Assembly: GCA_003260075.1 (NCBI GenBank) | Contig: QLIY01000069.1 | Span: forward strand, 169,491-233,490 | Source: Phallusia mammillata | Lineage: Eukaryota > Chordata > Ascidiacea > Phlebobranchia > Ascidiidae | Length of the DNA: 64,000 nt | Direction of reading: 5' to 3' | In this document: positions 45,456 through 59,400 of the stretch, piece after piece | How positions within the stretch are numbered: the first letter of the stretch is position 1 | How the letters are laid out: every line of letters starts with the position of its first letter | The notes under the pieces: model-generated | Seen by the model: the letters and a program-made list of their open reading frames with translations, nothing else | Databases searched by the model: none | Told to the model about the DNA's origin: nothing | Made by a program: the position numbers and the translations under genes

Positions 45456-48400
45456 TTTTAACAGACTTTTTATGCAATGAAGACAAATTCTCTGCAAAAA
45501 CAAATAGAAATTTAGGTACACTATTTACGGTTTTGAATAATCTAAGCAAACAAATCAATGTCGTTATGTTTCAAACGAATATACTGGCTCTGACGTTTTT
45601 GCGCAAATATAAACAATTGGTGAGAAATTGTTGGGAACTTTGAATTTGAAACCCAAACATTCACTTCCTTATAACTTCGCTGATTTCAACCGCGGGTTCC
45701 ACTGAGATTTAAAACTCACAACACCAACATATTTCCCGCTGATGTGGAAATTTGCGGGAAAAGTGTCGGCACATGTTTCGCATTCAATGAATAAAAACGC
45801 AGAAAAATAAAATGAACAAACGACAAAATGCGAGTTGCTGCGTTGTGACAATTACATCGGCAAAGTTACTTATGAGACGGAACTTGCTGGTGCCCGGTTG
45901 GTTAAAAGAAAACCAATAAAACATTAAAACCTCTAATCATTTTTACCGTATTTTTGATAGAAGCAGAATATATGCGCCCCCTTTCCACCTATACTTGAAG
46001 TAAACGTCGTCAGGAAGGTTTAGTGGTTAGATAAACAACCTCGTAGTCACAAGGTTGGCGGTTCTAATCCTGCCTCGACACTTACCGAAGCCAAAAAACG
46101 AAACAATAGTGATTCAACACACTTGCAACACATCAGTCAACTCTACGGCGGACTAAGACATCCAAGCGTTGCCCGCCCACCGAGGATTTGAATGAAACAG
46201 GCAACAGGCGTTTCCTAATAAAGGCGTTTTCGTCCCACGTTATCCTAATCACCCGTCACAAACAAATATTTGCAGGGTGTTTGTTGAAATACAGATCCCC
46301 CCCCCCAAAGGCGTTTTCGTCCCACGTTATCCTAATCACCCGTCACAAACAAATCACAAACAAATATTTGCAGGGTGTTTGTTGAAATACAGACCACAAA
46401 CAAAACTTCTACATAACACCGAAGCAAGTACTGTGTGATACATAACTCTATCTTGTTGTGCATCTCATAATTAAATCAAACTATCACAACCCACGAATGT
46501 CAGTTCGGCATCGACACTTCGCGCTACAAATTTGAATGACTTCATGATATCACACATTACAGCCGGGAGCTGAGTTTTATCACGACTCGATAGAAGCCGA
46601 CCATAGCAGACACCGCCCCCCTTTTCCGTGGCTAGAATCGCATGAGTTGTCACGTGTGATGCTGTTAGGCAACCGGCTTCCAAAATCACTTCTTACTTCA
46701 CAAGACGTTATTTATTTATTAGCGTTCCAATTTGGTCCAGTTAGAACAAATTGTTACCAACGTAAATGAATTATTGTTTTGTTCNATAGCAGACACCGCC
46801 CCCCTTTTCCGTTGCTAGAATCGCATGAGTTGTCACGTGAGATGCTGTTAGGCAACCGGCTTCCAAAATCACTTCTTACTTCACAAGACGTTATTTATTT
46901 ATTAGCGTTCCAATTTGGTCCAGTTAGAACAAATTGTTACCAACGTAAATGAATTATTGTTTTGTTCCTGTGTTGGTCACATCAAAGTTTTGATCACGCT
47001 TGTGGCGGATTAACTTGCAACATACCGTCAGTGAACCACTGTTTTGATGTGAGAAAAAAACTTTATCAATTTTACTTAAATAAAAACAGAGTTGTAAACA
47101 GGCCTGAAATTGGAGCCCGAAACCGAAAGTACAAACCCAAAACCCGGCCCGAACCCGAATCGTTTTCGACAATGATCAAAAGTCAAAGTCCCCCCCCCCC
47201 CCCGAAACCCGGCCCGAACCCGAATAGTTTTCGAGAAGCCCGCTTAGGCCCGAAAGTTGATTGACAGGCCTATACATTGAGGTGTCAGGAAAGACCAAGA
47301 CAACAAACACAGCCCAGCTTCCAACTCTGATCAACGATGTTCGATGTTCGCTCTACCAATAAAAGTACAGCAACTGATATTAATTAATTCACTCTCGATC
47401 ACTGGCGACTGCACAAAGCTAGTTGAGTAACGCGCTTCGCGTTTTAGCTAGTTGAGTAACCCCATCACTGGCGACTGCACGAAGCAGAGCATGCACGTGA
47501 AATCTGATACACAGTAAATCAGTTTATAAATCCACAACAACGACAAATTACTTTCTGACGAACCAACACCCGACCTAAGCGACCTCTGTAGAGCGGCAAA
47601 GTTCAGGAAACAATCCATAACTGCTCTCTCGCTTTTCGGCGTAAGAATCCCGCAACAGACAAGCCATCCTCACGACCAAGCATATGTTGCTGCTGCAATA
47701 AGCAGTGGACGGTTTCGAATCGTGTGTGTGAATGAATATTGTGGTCATTAGCTGCCGTGGTTTACAAACAAGGAAGTGGGAAACCGTAGAAACTGAAAAT
47801 GACCCGATAGCTGATTGTGTTTTAAACCACTGAATTCGCACACGACCTCAAGAAATTGGTGGATTTATCTGTGAATCTGGACACATTCCCCCCCCCCTTT
47901 ACAAACAAGGAAGTGGGAAACCGTAGAAACTGAAAATGACCCGATCGCTGATTGTGTTTTAAACCACTGAATTCGCACACAACCTCAATAAATTGGTGGA
48001 TTTAACTGTGAATCTGGACACATATTGAAAGAAACACAATCCAATGTTTTTAAACTGACTACATTCAAATTATTTCCTGAATAATCAATTCCACGATTGT
48101 TTTCTGAAACGTGTGTCAAGGATAAGTTAATGAATCGCGGCATAAACCCGTTCCTAAAGTCTTTATTGTTATGACAACAATAATATTTACCTTCTGGTCC
48201 ACAAGATAACATTTACTGAGATAAGTTAAACGGCTACGTGATATCAATACATGATTGTAACTGAATGCCGGTTTAATGTTAAAACATTTAAACTAAATAC
48301 CAACTGACTTGCTTGTGTATTGGGAAGTTATCAACTGAATGTTTAATTTGAAAACATCAAACATCAACACCATTGTTTGCATTAACATTCGTTCGCCGGT

Positions 48401-48970
48401 TCCGCCAAGAGGATCGAAGCGGTGGAAATGAACCGGGGTTACGCCATTTGTATCTGCCACGTGACTTCACACCGGCGTTATGATTGGTGGAGATGTATTT
48501 CGTATCATTTCCGACATATTTTAATTCGTCAAAACAAAAAAACTTTACGGAAGACATGTTGTGTTGCATTTTGTTTCATGGACTTTGCTTAACTTTGCGA
48601 AATCTCACGCCCTCTCATAACTTTATTTGCACGATTACAGTTTGACCCCCCCCCCTTTCGTATCATTTCCGACATATTTTAATTCGTCAAAACAAAAAAA
48701 CTTACGGCAGGAAACATGACATGTTTTGTTGCATTTTGTTTCTTGAACTTTGCTTAACTTTGCGTAATCTCACGCCCTCTCATAACTTTATTTGCACGAT
48801 TACAGTTTGGAAAGTATATTCATGTTGAGTTCGAAAAGTTTTGCCCTATTATCCATTTTAAAGCTCGCAACAGTTTGAGTGAAGATTTCCAACTTGACCA
48901 GCATATTTAAATTTCTGTCGCTTCATTACAGAGCTGCAGTAAACCACAGTTTGCCACAAACTTCCACTCG
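45456..48970. other. Intergenic region with allelic duplicates
   Basis: About 3.5 kb lies between PLAC8 and the INTS13 stop. It holds duplicates joined by C runs at 46297-46306, 47190-47203, 47888-47897 and 48646-48655, and a 180 bp direct duplication across the N at 46785. It also holds a reverse copy of the GTCGGGCCGG repeat (47092-47330). I see no gene. Confidence 0.6.
46008..46080 (+). repeat. tRNA-like sequence, probable pseudogene or SINE head
   Basis: GTCAGGAAGGTTTAGTGGTT carries an A-box-like motif. GGCGGTTCTAATCCTGCCTC supplies a B-box and T arm, and the ends GTCAGG and CCTCGAC nearly pair. Mismatches in the acceptor and D arms argue against a working tRNA gene. Confidence 0.45.
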
Positions 48971-49252
48971 TCATGTTGCTTGAGAGTACGACTTTTTTTC
49001 TTTCTTAATCTTCTGTTTTCCCTGCGGAGTTAATCTTCCGCTTCTTCCCGAGTCTTCCCTGCCTCCGGATGACCCCCTGTGATGATGGGAGAAGCGCTGG
49101 TGTCCTCCGTGTCTGAAGAAGATAAGACTCATGTCAACATCTCTTCTTGAAATTCAACACAATCTAAAACTTTACGCACACAACCAGGCAAACGTCAATG
49201 GGTTAAAACAGTGGTTCTTAAACTTTTTTTGTTGCGACGCCCCTGGAAAAGT

Positions 49253-49310
<58 letters not shown>

Positions 49311-50401
49311 ACGCACCAGGGCGTCGCGACGCACAGTTTGAGAACTACTGGGTTAAAATGATGTTGTAATAATCATGAAATATTACATATATTGACGTCT
49401 TGCTTACATTTTATAAAATTTATGACGTCATTCTTACAAATTTTGAATTGATGACGTCATGGTTACAAATTTTGAATTGATGACGTCATGGTTACAAATT
49501 TTGAATTTATGACGTAATGGTTACATTTTTTTTAATGACGCCATTTTTAAGTAAATGCTTTGGTTGACCCCCCCCCCTTTATAAAATTTATGACGTCATT
49601 CTTACAAATTTTGAATTGATGACGTAATGTTTACATTTTTTTTAATGACGCCATTTTTAAGTAAATGCTTTGGTTGTATCACGTTTGACAAATTGACGAG
49701 ACATAAAGGTTTAAAATTTCTCTAACTCCAATAAGTTTCACTAATAAACAAATAGAAATCTTATACGCACCTTTGGTTTTGCGATGTCGGCGTTGCACTG
49801 CCCTCACGTGACGAGTCCTCCTCTATGTTGGGATAAAGCCGAGCCTGGTTCCCATCGCTAGCAAGTCGACCGTAAAACTCAACATGACGTTGTGAGTTCT
49901 TGTTGTCGATTCGTTGATTCCACAGAGACAGTAGTGACTGTTTGCCTGATGTGGAATATACATATAACTTATATGTTGTACAAATTACATCATAAACAAC
50001 ACGGTACTACGGAGGGATGGAAAATACACACAAGAAATTTGAATGCTGGGAAAAACACCAAGTATGCGTGCGAACAATTTGCATCACAATGACAACACGG
50101 CGCTAAGGAGAGACACATATTTAATCGCATTCGGATTTTTAGTTTGAATAGTAAGCAAACAATCTGCTCTGCTGTAGGAAAGCAAAGTAGACTTTTTTAA
50201 GTAGGAAAACAAACTCCATTCAACAACAATTTACATGAGGCGAAAGTATGTACTTTGAGCCACAACCAAAGCCCGTATCACAAATACTGCGAGTGGCTTG
50301 CAGGTTTAACATATAGAAACCGAATCAGGATAACTTAAACTAGTTTGTTGCACAAAATACTTATTGGATTCGCTATTGACTAGATACTTTGTAAACTAGG
50401 A

Positions 50402-50432
<31 letters not shown>

Positions 50433-53400
50433 TTAGAAAAGCAACTACCCAACTTTGTCCCACATGGAGCCCTATAACATTTAGTAGGTTAGCAATTTAT
50501 GAGGCATTAAATCAGAATAAATTTGAACCGAACCTTTCTGCAGCTTCGCCACCGTATCTCGGTCAACTTTCTGCTTCTTCACCGGTGGTGGAGACTCGGG
50601 AGATTCCGAGACTTCAGTTTTAACGTTCTGCGATCTGCAAGAAAGTATAAGAGACGTTAAATTCACAAGTCGTGTGTGAAACCCTCGAAATTCGTACAAA
50701 AATGCTTAAACGTAAATCCGCATGTCATGTGCGCAACCCTCGGCAATCCTCAAAAAATGTGTAAATTATTCACAAGAAAACTTTTTTCGCAAGCAAACAA
50801 TAATTTGTGGGAAATAGTTAGACACCAATTGCCCCCCCCCCCGTTTTAACGTTCTGCGATCTGCAAGAAAGTATAAGAGACGTTAAATTCCCAAGTCGTG
50901 TGTGAAACCCTCGAAATTCGTGCAAAAATGCTTAAACGTACATCCGCATGTCATGTGCGCAACCCTCGGTAATCCTCGAAAAAATGTGAAAAATATTCAC
51001 AAGAAAACTTTTTTCGCGAGCGAACAATAATTTGTGGGAAATAGTTAGACACCAATTGTGCCCTCAACTTTGTCGCGCTTTATAACGTCCCAACGTTGCG
51101 CAGCTGTTTCCGGCTTGGTGAATATTTTAGCGCAATTATGCTGCTACGATTTTGCCCGGCGAAATAAACTCAACTCAAAGTAAAGTGGAGCAGATGACAT
51201 GTTGGAATTACTTCCGACACGCTATTTCGTCTGTTACTAATTTAAATTCCACGATGTGTTTACCCCCCCCCCCTGGTGACAGGTTGATTCGGTTTAACGC
51301 CTTTAATAGGCCTGGCGTACTATGACTTATATTTGAGTGCATGCTGTGATACCCCCCCCCCGTTAGCCAGGAATAACTGTAGTTTCGCTACATTGAGCAG
51401 GTGTCATGCATAGTCCATTATCAATTTCACAAACATCGGCGGAAACTCTGCTTAATGACAGTTCGAATCCCAATGACACGTATGACGGGACTCGGAAAGA
51501 CTTCGTGGGTTCGAATCCCACCACAGGCTAGAATTTTCTATCCTGTGCCTTACCATATGGTGGTGAATGCTTGGTGACAGGTTGATTCGGTTTAACGCCT
51601 TTAATAGGCCTGGCGTACTGTGATTTATATATGAGTGCATGCTGTGATCGCTGGTCTGCACAGACGCTTCAGGGCTGATCCTTACTATTCATCTATGTCT
51701 TAACTTAATGACCTCACTTACAAACTCGTCACTTCCGGGTGTTTACGTAGGTCTGACTTGACATTTTTTCCCACGCGTTCAACGAGACAGTCCAGAACCT
51801 CAGCGTGTCGTAACGAGGTCGTGCTGTGAGATTGAAGTAAAGATTCCAACTCTCCCCACATCGCCCTGTACTGGTCGTCCCTGGAAATAAGAGGTTTGAT
51901 GTTTCTTTGTTTGTTTAGAAACTCAATTTTAAGCACTGTTACATTGCCGTTACAATAGTGGTTCTCAACTAGCGGTCCACAATCCCCCCCCCCCAATTTT
52001 AAGCACTGTTACATTGCCGTTACAATAGTGGTTCTCAACTAGTGGTCCATGATAACTTTTTGGGTGGTCCACAGACAGTCAACTATAATTATACCAATTA
52101 TAATTGGCGATAAACTGAAGATGATTGCATACTATATATTAAAATTGAGGTTGAAAATGTTAGCTGTTAATAATTTTATCTCATATCTTGAAAATCGTTT
52201 CAAAAAAGTTTGTTTCAAGCGAAAATGCATGAAATATTTTTCAAGAAATTATTTTTTCTGGGTCGGTGGTCCATGGCCTGAAACGAATTGAGAACCGCCG
52301 GTCTACAACGAAAAACTCTTGTGTTCCGGCATCTCAACTTATACTGAGCACCATACTGTATTAAATGGCTATGAAAAAGCACAAACCAAGTGTACATTTA
52401 GATCTGTGGGCTGATTGCAAATGGCACCGAAACCAAAATACACATGCCTTCCTGTGTTCAACGTCATCAGTTTGCGTCATCGTATGACGTCACATCAAAC
52501 ATTTGAAACCTTCGATCGTTTCAAAACCAGCTTTAAAAAAACTTCCAGTAAAACAGCAGTTTTAATTCTGCAATCTCGATATAACAACCAAATGACCTTT
52601 TTGGGTGTTTCGTTGATCCTCTGCTTGAATTTCCACCAGGGGAGCCAGAGGGTAGTGACGTCCCATTCCTTTCCATATCACCGAGGTGAGAGATTGTACG
52701 TTGACACTGAACCACGTCGTCCGCTGTCAGTTTCTCCTGCGCGAATAAATTAATCAATGAACGATTTGGTATGACGCCTTAAATAGGCCTGGCGTGCAAT
52801 GATCACTAAGCGGTTTATACGGATTCATTTTTTTAGAATATGACTCCCAGAAAATTCAGGCGGTCGGTGGTTCGAATCCCAGCTAAGTGCTGCTTTCTAA
52901 TTAAAGTACAAAGCTCACCGGAAGTTACGCAAGCGTATGTTATACGTCACATCTCGGGCATTTGATGCACCGGGAGCCGTGAGAAAAAGACATTTTTCCA
53001 GCAAAATACAAAGCCCCACCTTAACAATGATTTCCAGCAAGCGTTCCAACGTTGCTCCCATGTTGAATATAATCGTCTTCGATATGACGAGCGGCCAACA
53101 TCTTGTATGACGATCCAACTTCGCTATAGCGCCGCTTAGTGGCTTGGTGATCTCGTGTTGTTTTCTATCTTCGAGTTTCGACCACTTTGCACCGAGAGGC
53201 AGAAGTTGGACTTCCTTTATCAGGGAACTGAAGTTCTGGAATTTCAAGAACCCGGAAAATATTAATAGGAAACACTTTTATTCTGTCAGTACGAATAATC
53301 GATCAAGGGAAGATTCTATTTAAATAAAAGGTGATGATGCCCCATGTTGCTGAAATATATATTGCTTAACAACATTTGTTAGCTCTGTTGCTTCGTCAAT

Positions 53401-56400
53401 TATTCTTAACAGATACTTCCATATATAATCAGTGATAGTCGACATAAGATGCCTACTATTGTAATAAACACTAATTGACGTTTTTATTCTATCAGAATGT
53501 TTTTCTGGGGGTGAGCCACGAAATACTTAAAAATACATCACTGCTGTGATGTTTCTGGGCGCATTAGAAGTAAGCAAAACACCACAACAGCAAACTTATT
53601 ATTAAACTTCACACCTTACATTTATTCTGTAGTCTGTCACTCTGCCTCCAGGCCCGTCAGTTATCGATGGAGGGTCCTCGAACGGCACTCTACTGACACC
53701 TAGCGCCTGCAGGAAAATATCGGAACCGCGACACGAAATCATATGAGTCATCGTTTTTGTTGCGGAGTCAGTGAAACTCGACCCTGCTCCGCCCTCTGGA
53801 CCTTTCTTCCAGTGCTCCAACAAAACTGAACGACCTGCGAACATATTCCATTAGTATATAAGCTGTTGTTGCCGGGCATAAAGTTAAAAGAGCTCTTCTG
53901 GCAATTGTATTTTTGCACTGTCGTTTCGACGTCCTATACAGGTCGCCGCCCCCCCCCCCTCTGGACCTTTCTTCCAGTGCTCCAACAAAACTGAACGACC
54001 TGCGAATATATTCCGTTAGTATAGAAGCTGTTGCTGCCAGGCATAATATCAAGTTTACAGAGCTGTTCTGGCAATCCCCCCCCCCAGGGTAAATAACACT
54101 GAATGCGACAAGTACAGTGCACGATAAACAAAGAAAAAAAAAGAAAAAAATCAATCAATCAAACGCAAGCACGTCACAACGCAAATATTCCGTTGGTGGG
54201 CGCTAAAGATCCAGGTCAATTAAGTGAAGTCAACGCATATGGGAGTGGCAAGCCGCAAAATCGTTAATCGCACTTTAAATCGCCTCTGGCGTAAATGCAT
54301 GCAAACAGTAGCACACAATCCGTCAAAGGTGCTACATTATTTCTCGAATAATCCGCTTGAATCATTTTCACCGAATCCCAGCGGTAAAGTTTCAATGTTA
54401 CGTAACTTTCCGAGGGCCCCCCCCCCTTCTCGAATAATCCGCTTGAATCATTTTCACCGAATCCCAGCGGTAAAACTTTCCGAGGTTTTGGAAATTTCCG
54501 TGTGGGAATTTTGTGCCGCTAGGTTTGCTCCTAAAATTAGATGATTGAACAATAAAAACCACAATATAAGTGTGTTATATAACAGATTTTCCGCCAATCA
54601 GGTTTATCTGAGTCATAATGTTCACTATACCAGTGGTTCTCAACCTTTTTACCCTGCGACCTCCTTTAGAGGTAAAGCAAAAAATTAGAAAGTTATAATT
54701 TTACGAATGACAAAACCGCTGAACTTCTTTCACACGGGCAATATATCGGTAAAAAACATTTATTATTTCCATCACATAACCGCATTGTTGCGTAACATTT
54801 ACTTGATTGAACCTACAGCGCTCTTTAAGTCAAACCACGCGTTGCTGAATAATTGCGTATCGCGGTGTTACATAGGTGTGAGATAATCACACCTACTTTG
54901 GTTTTGCACGAATCGTGTAAAACCTGGGGGAATTTTATGACAACTATTTTTGTTTTTCCCCCCCCCCCTACTTTGGTTTTGCACGAATCGTGTAAAACCT
55001 GGGGGAATTTTATGAAAACTATTTTTGTTTACAAGTTTAGAAAAGATAATTTATCAAAACGATAATTCAATGTAACGTCTAAACTTTGAAGTTTAGAATT
55101 TAGACTCTAAACCAAAACGTTGATACTTTTAGCCTATTTTGTTGATTTTTTATTAATACTTTTTTCGTATTTATTGCAAATAAGCCAAAACCCCATAACT
55201 GATAAAACTCCAATAAAACTTTACCATTTTACTGATTTTTTTCACCCAAATTTATTGATTTTTAATACTTTATCGTTTTTATTACAAACTCTTGTAAGCC
55301 GGAACTGATATTGAAATAAAACCATAACTATCAGAGTATAGTTAGAATACATCATGCAGGCGTTACAACAATACCATTATAAACCAGAATCGATAACTAC
55401 AAAACTAAAAAACGAATATTTTTAAAATTGTAGTTTCCCCTTTAATATTTAATAATTATCCGGTTCCCCTTTAACCCACCTGTCTGCAGGAAGTTAGTGA
55501 GGCATAACGAAGGCCGGCTGTTGACGTCAACGGGGCTGATACGGGCGGCTCCAGTGCAGTGATATAATTCTGGGGATGGAAACATGTTATGTGAAAACTT
55601 TTTATATGTCAACACCTGTTTAAAGTCAAACCAGTTTTTGCAACCCTCCCGTATTTAAAGAAAGTAATTTTTATTACTTAACCTAGTAGTTCTCAAACTC
55701 TTTTTTGTTGCGACGCCTCTGGGAAAGTTTTCTGGACTTGCGACGCACCGGCAAATTTAATTAACAAGGAAACTTATTATTAAAGTTGTGTTTATTGATA
55801 CAACAACAAAAAGCCACGAAACGGAACTATTCTGCGACGCCCTTGGAAAATTGAAACGACGCACAGTTTGAGAACTACTGACCTAACCCAATGATTTAGC
55901 ATTTAACTCTAACTTAAGGTATATATAAATGTATAATGTATATTGTAGTGTGGTTTATGTGAAATATGCCAAAAGTTTAAGTAAAAACTCGAGTCAAATT
56001 TTGTTGCTTGATAAGAATTACTAGACCGGGGTTAGATTTGACATAATTTAGGAGGTAAAAAGCTAAATTTAAACGATAACTTTCGCGCCTTCCTAAGACA
56101 AACGATTGCCAAACAAATTCGCTTTGATCCATAGTTCTATCCGCAAAAGCTACTGCTATACGATACATAGGGAAAGAATTTAAACACAAAAGCAGGAATT
56201 ACAAGAAGGCTTGCAGCGTTGATATAAACAGACAGAAAGTTAATGTTCATGTTATGCAGATGCGCGCTTGATAACCGGCAGCTACTTAATTCCTGTGGTT
56301 CACAGCGTCTGGGATTACCAGAAGCAAAGTGGGTTGTGGTGTTAAAATCCTCCTGAGGTTTTTTCACAAGTAAATATCCCCCCCCCCCAGCTACTTAATT

Positions 56401-59400
56401 CCTGTGGTTCACAGCGTCTGGGATTACCAGAAGCAGAGTAGGTTGTGGTGTTAAAATCCTCCTGAGGTTTTTTCACATGTAAACACACAAACACAAACGC
56501 GCTGTTTCCCGGAGTTTCTGTTGATTTCGAATTTACCAATGCACTATGACATTTCAACAAAGGACTCAGTTGGTACTGAACGAATTAGTAAAAAACTTTT
56601 TGTTAAATAAACTGAAATTGAAGGATATGTAACTCATATTTACATTAAACTGTTACACTTAGCCGGTTGGATTTTATGTTCTTTCAGTTTAATTCAAGAT
56701 CTCAAAGACTTGAAACAAGCTTGGTAAATATTCTAAATTAATCCTAACTAACCATAAGTTTGAATTTCGAATCCAAATCCGCATTGTTTTTGAAGTTTAA
56801 ATAAACGAATTGAATTGAAACAATTACCACTAGTTTTTTGGGTTGCGCGAACGACTTGTTGATTTACTTTGATCAAAATCGCGATATCTATTAAAACTGC
56901 AACAACTGATAATAATCACTTTTTTACCGTTTGCGTTAATTTTTGGTGTGCACCATTTTAACAACATCGTTGAATTAAGTTCCCCGTCACTTTTGGCGCT
57001 GTTTGCATCATTTGGTAAAGTTCCAGGGAGTCGTCGGTGAAGCAGCAGAACATCGTAGTTTGCGGAGCTGTTCGCGTGTTGTTCCTCCTATAATGGAATG
57101 GAATAATATCAAAGGAACTGAAATGCCAGTGGTGCTGCTGATACATTCAAACTATGCCTGTATGCGAGATGAATATATTTATAACGGGGATCAGCCCTGA
57201 AGCGTCCATGCAGACCACAGATTACGGCACACTCATATAGAAATCACAGTACGCCAGGCCCATTGAAGGCGTTATACCGAATCAGCTGGTCTCCCAAGCA
57301 TTCACCACCATATGGCGAGGCGTAGATTAGAAAAATCTAGGCTGTGGTGGGATTCGAACCCACGACAGGAGTCTTTCTGGGACTCGCGCTCTACCAACTG
57401 AGGTACACAGGCTCAGTGGACAATCCGTCGAAAGTCGAATCACAAGCATCGTATGAATACATACATTTATACTGGGATAAGCCCTGAAGCGTTGATGCAG
57501 ACCCGCGATCACGGCACACTTATATAGAAATCATAGCACGCCAGGCCCATTGAAGGCGTGATACCGAATTAAACCGGCCCCTAAGCAATCCTATATGGCA
57601 AGGAACATACTAGAAATCTCTAGCCTGCTTGATTTGGCTGTCAAACTATGGTCCAGTGGTGCTGGGATTTGAACCAAGAACTTTATGAATGCAATTTGTC
57701 TTGGCCGTCTTATATTTTTCTGTTTAGTCATTCGTACATATAAAATATCTACGTAATATACGGTTTAAGTTTAGTGAACTTATATCTTGTAAAAATATCG
57801 TCTTTAATATTTTTCTCCACACTAAGCAAAAGTAAGTTTTTTGCGCAAAAGTAAGTTTTTTGCTTTCTTATAAAACCTCTTGTACACTTCTATTAATTTA
57901 TTTTGTTACCTTAAGGAAATTTCACTTTCTGCTGTGGATATTAACGATTACTAATCAACCGCGTAAACCGAAGTTTGTGGGTTCGAACCTCACCGCTACC
58001 GACTAACCTTCATAGGAATTCCAGTAATGCTTGTGACCGACAAATCGTAATGGTGACGTAGCAAGTTTAGCATCCGGTTCGCTACAGCGATTCCGTGTCG
58101 TGTAGCTTTTACGTTGTGTGATTCCACTGTAATTTTGGGGTTGCTTTTCATTTCAACTGGAGGAGATTCTGTGATTTGGAAATCCGACCCGAAAGGTTTG
58201 ACGTGAACCAGAACCAAGTTCAGGTTTTCGATGGGAAGCATTCTGTCAAATATTTAAATCTTATTACCTTAATGGTATTACTTACACATTAATTAGTTTG
58301 ATCACAATTTTGGAAACGTTTTTTTTTCTGGTTAAAATCAGTTAAGATATCTTATGTAGAACAAATATATTTCGCTATAAAAGCATATTCGGTGTCTGTA
58401 AAGGGCGATAGAAGGGATTAAAATTGGAAAATGCTAATAGTTCTAACACAGACGCGACCATCGCTTATCTGAAAGCCGTGCAGACTAAATTGACTAGAAA
58501 CACGCAGTAAAAGATAAGAAAACCGTGTAAAGAACCGTTTACACCTCGGTTAAAGCATTATTTAGTTGGATCAAAAATATAACTACAAAGCATTTTTTTT
58601 AATCAAAAAATAAACTGAAGTAATTTTGCGACATTTATCTTTACCATTGTTTTCCAACATATTCACATTCGAATAATGTCGTCGGTTAAACACATTGACT
58701 CCGAACCCTAACATTGGATGCAGGCAGCGGAAAATTACGCAACGCATTTAAATCAAGCGAAGAAGCAACGCACAAGATTTCCCGGTTTCAAGTATTGATA
58801 AAAGCCGGTCGATATAAGGTTATTCCCCGAGACCAATTAGCGCCAAGTTGGCAGGAGAGCATAAAAATTCAATAAGTTAAGAGTGTGTGGAGTAAATTAC
58901 CCGTCAGACTTTGCAGCCAATTCACTGTGACGTGATACAGCGTCAGCAACACAATCTTCCAATGTTCTTTTGTGCGTGTCGCTGTGATAAAATTTGCAAG
59001 GTGATAAAATTTGTTTGTAGCTGATGTTTCTTCACTTAGTGACAAAACACATAATAATGGAATAATTACATTTACAGCAAGTGCAGTTAGAAGATATAAT
59101 GTTCAACAAAAGCATTTAGTTGTGAAATAACATTGAGTCTTTAAGAAACAGTATTTGTCAAGTAACTTTATTTGTATGATGAGTTAGTATAAATTAGGAC
59201 ATTTCTGTTGCAAAAAGTCAATTGGTGCAACGAGTTTAAAAGCAGTATTTATAAAGTAGATGAATAAACATTTAAAACATTTGGGGAACAGACCCCCCCC
59301 CCAGTTAGTATAAATTAGGACATTTCTGTTGCAAAAAGTCAATTGGTGCATAGAGGAACAAGTTTAAAAGCAGTATTTATAAAGTAGATAAATAAACATT

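Noticed and set aside
49131..49361. Open frame with a long run of prolines
   Set aside because: The prolines come only from the 56-C run inside a hAT MITE in an INTS13 intron; flanking residues show no family similarity.
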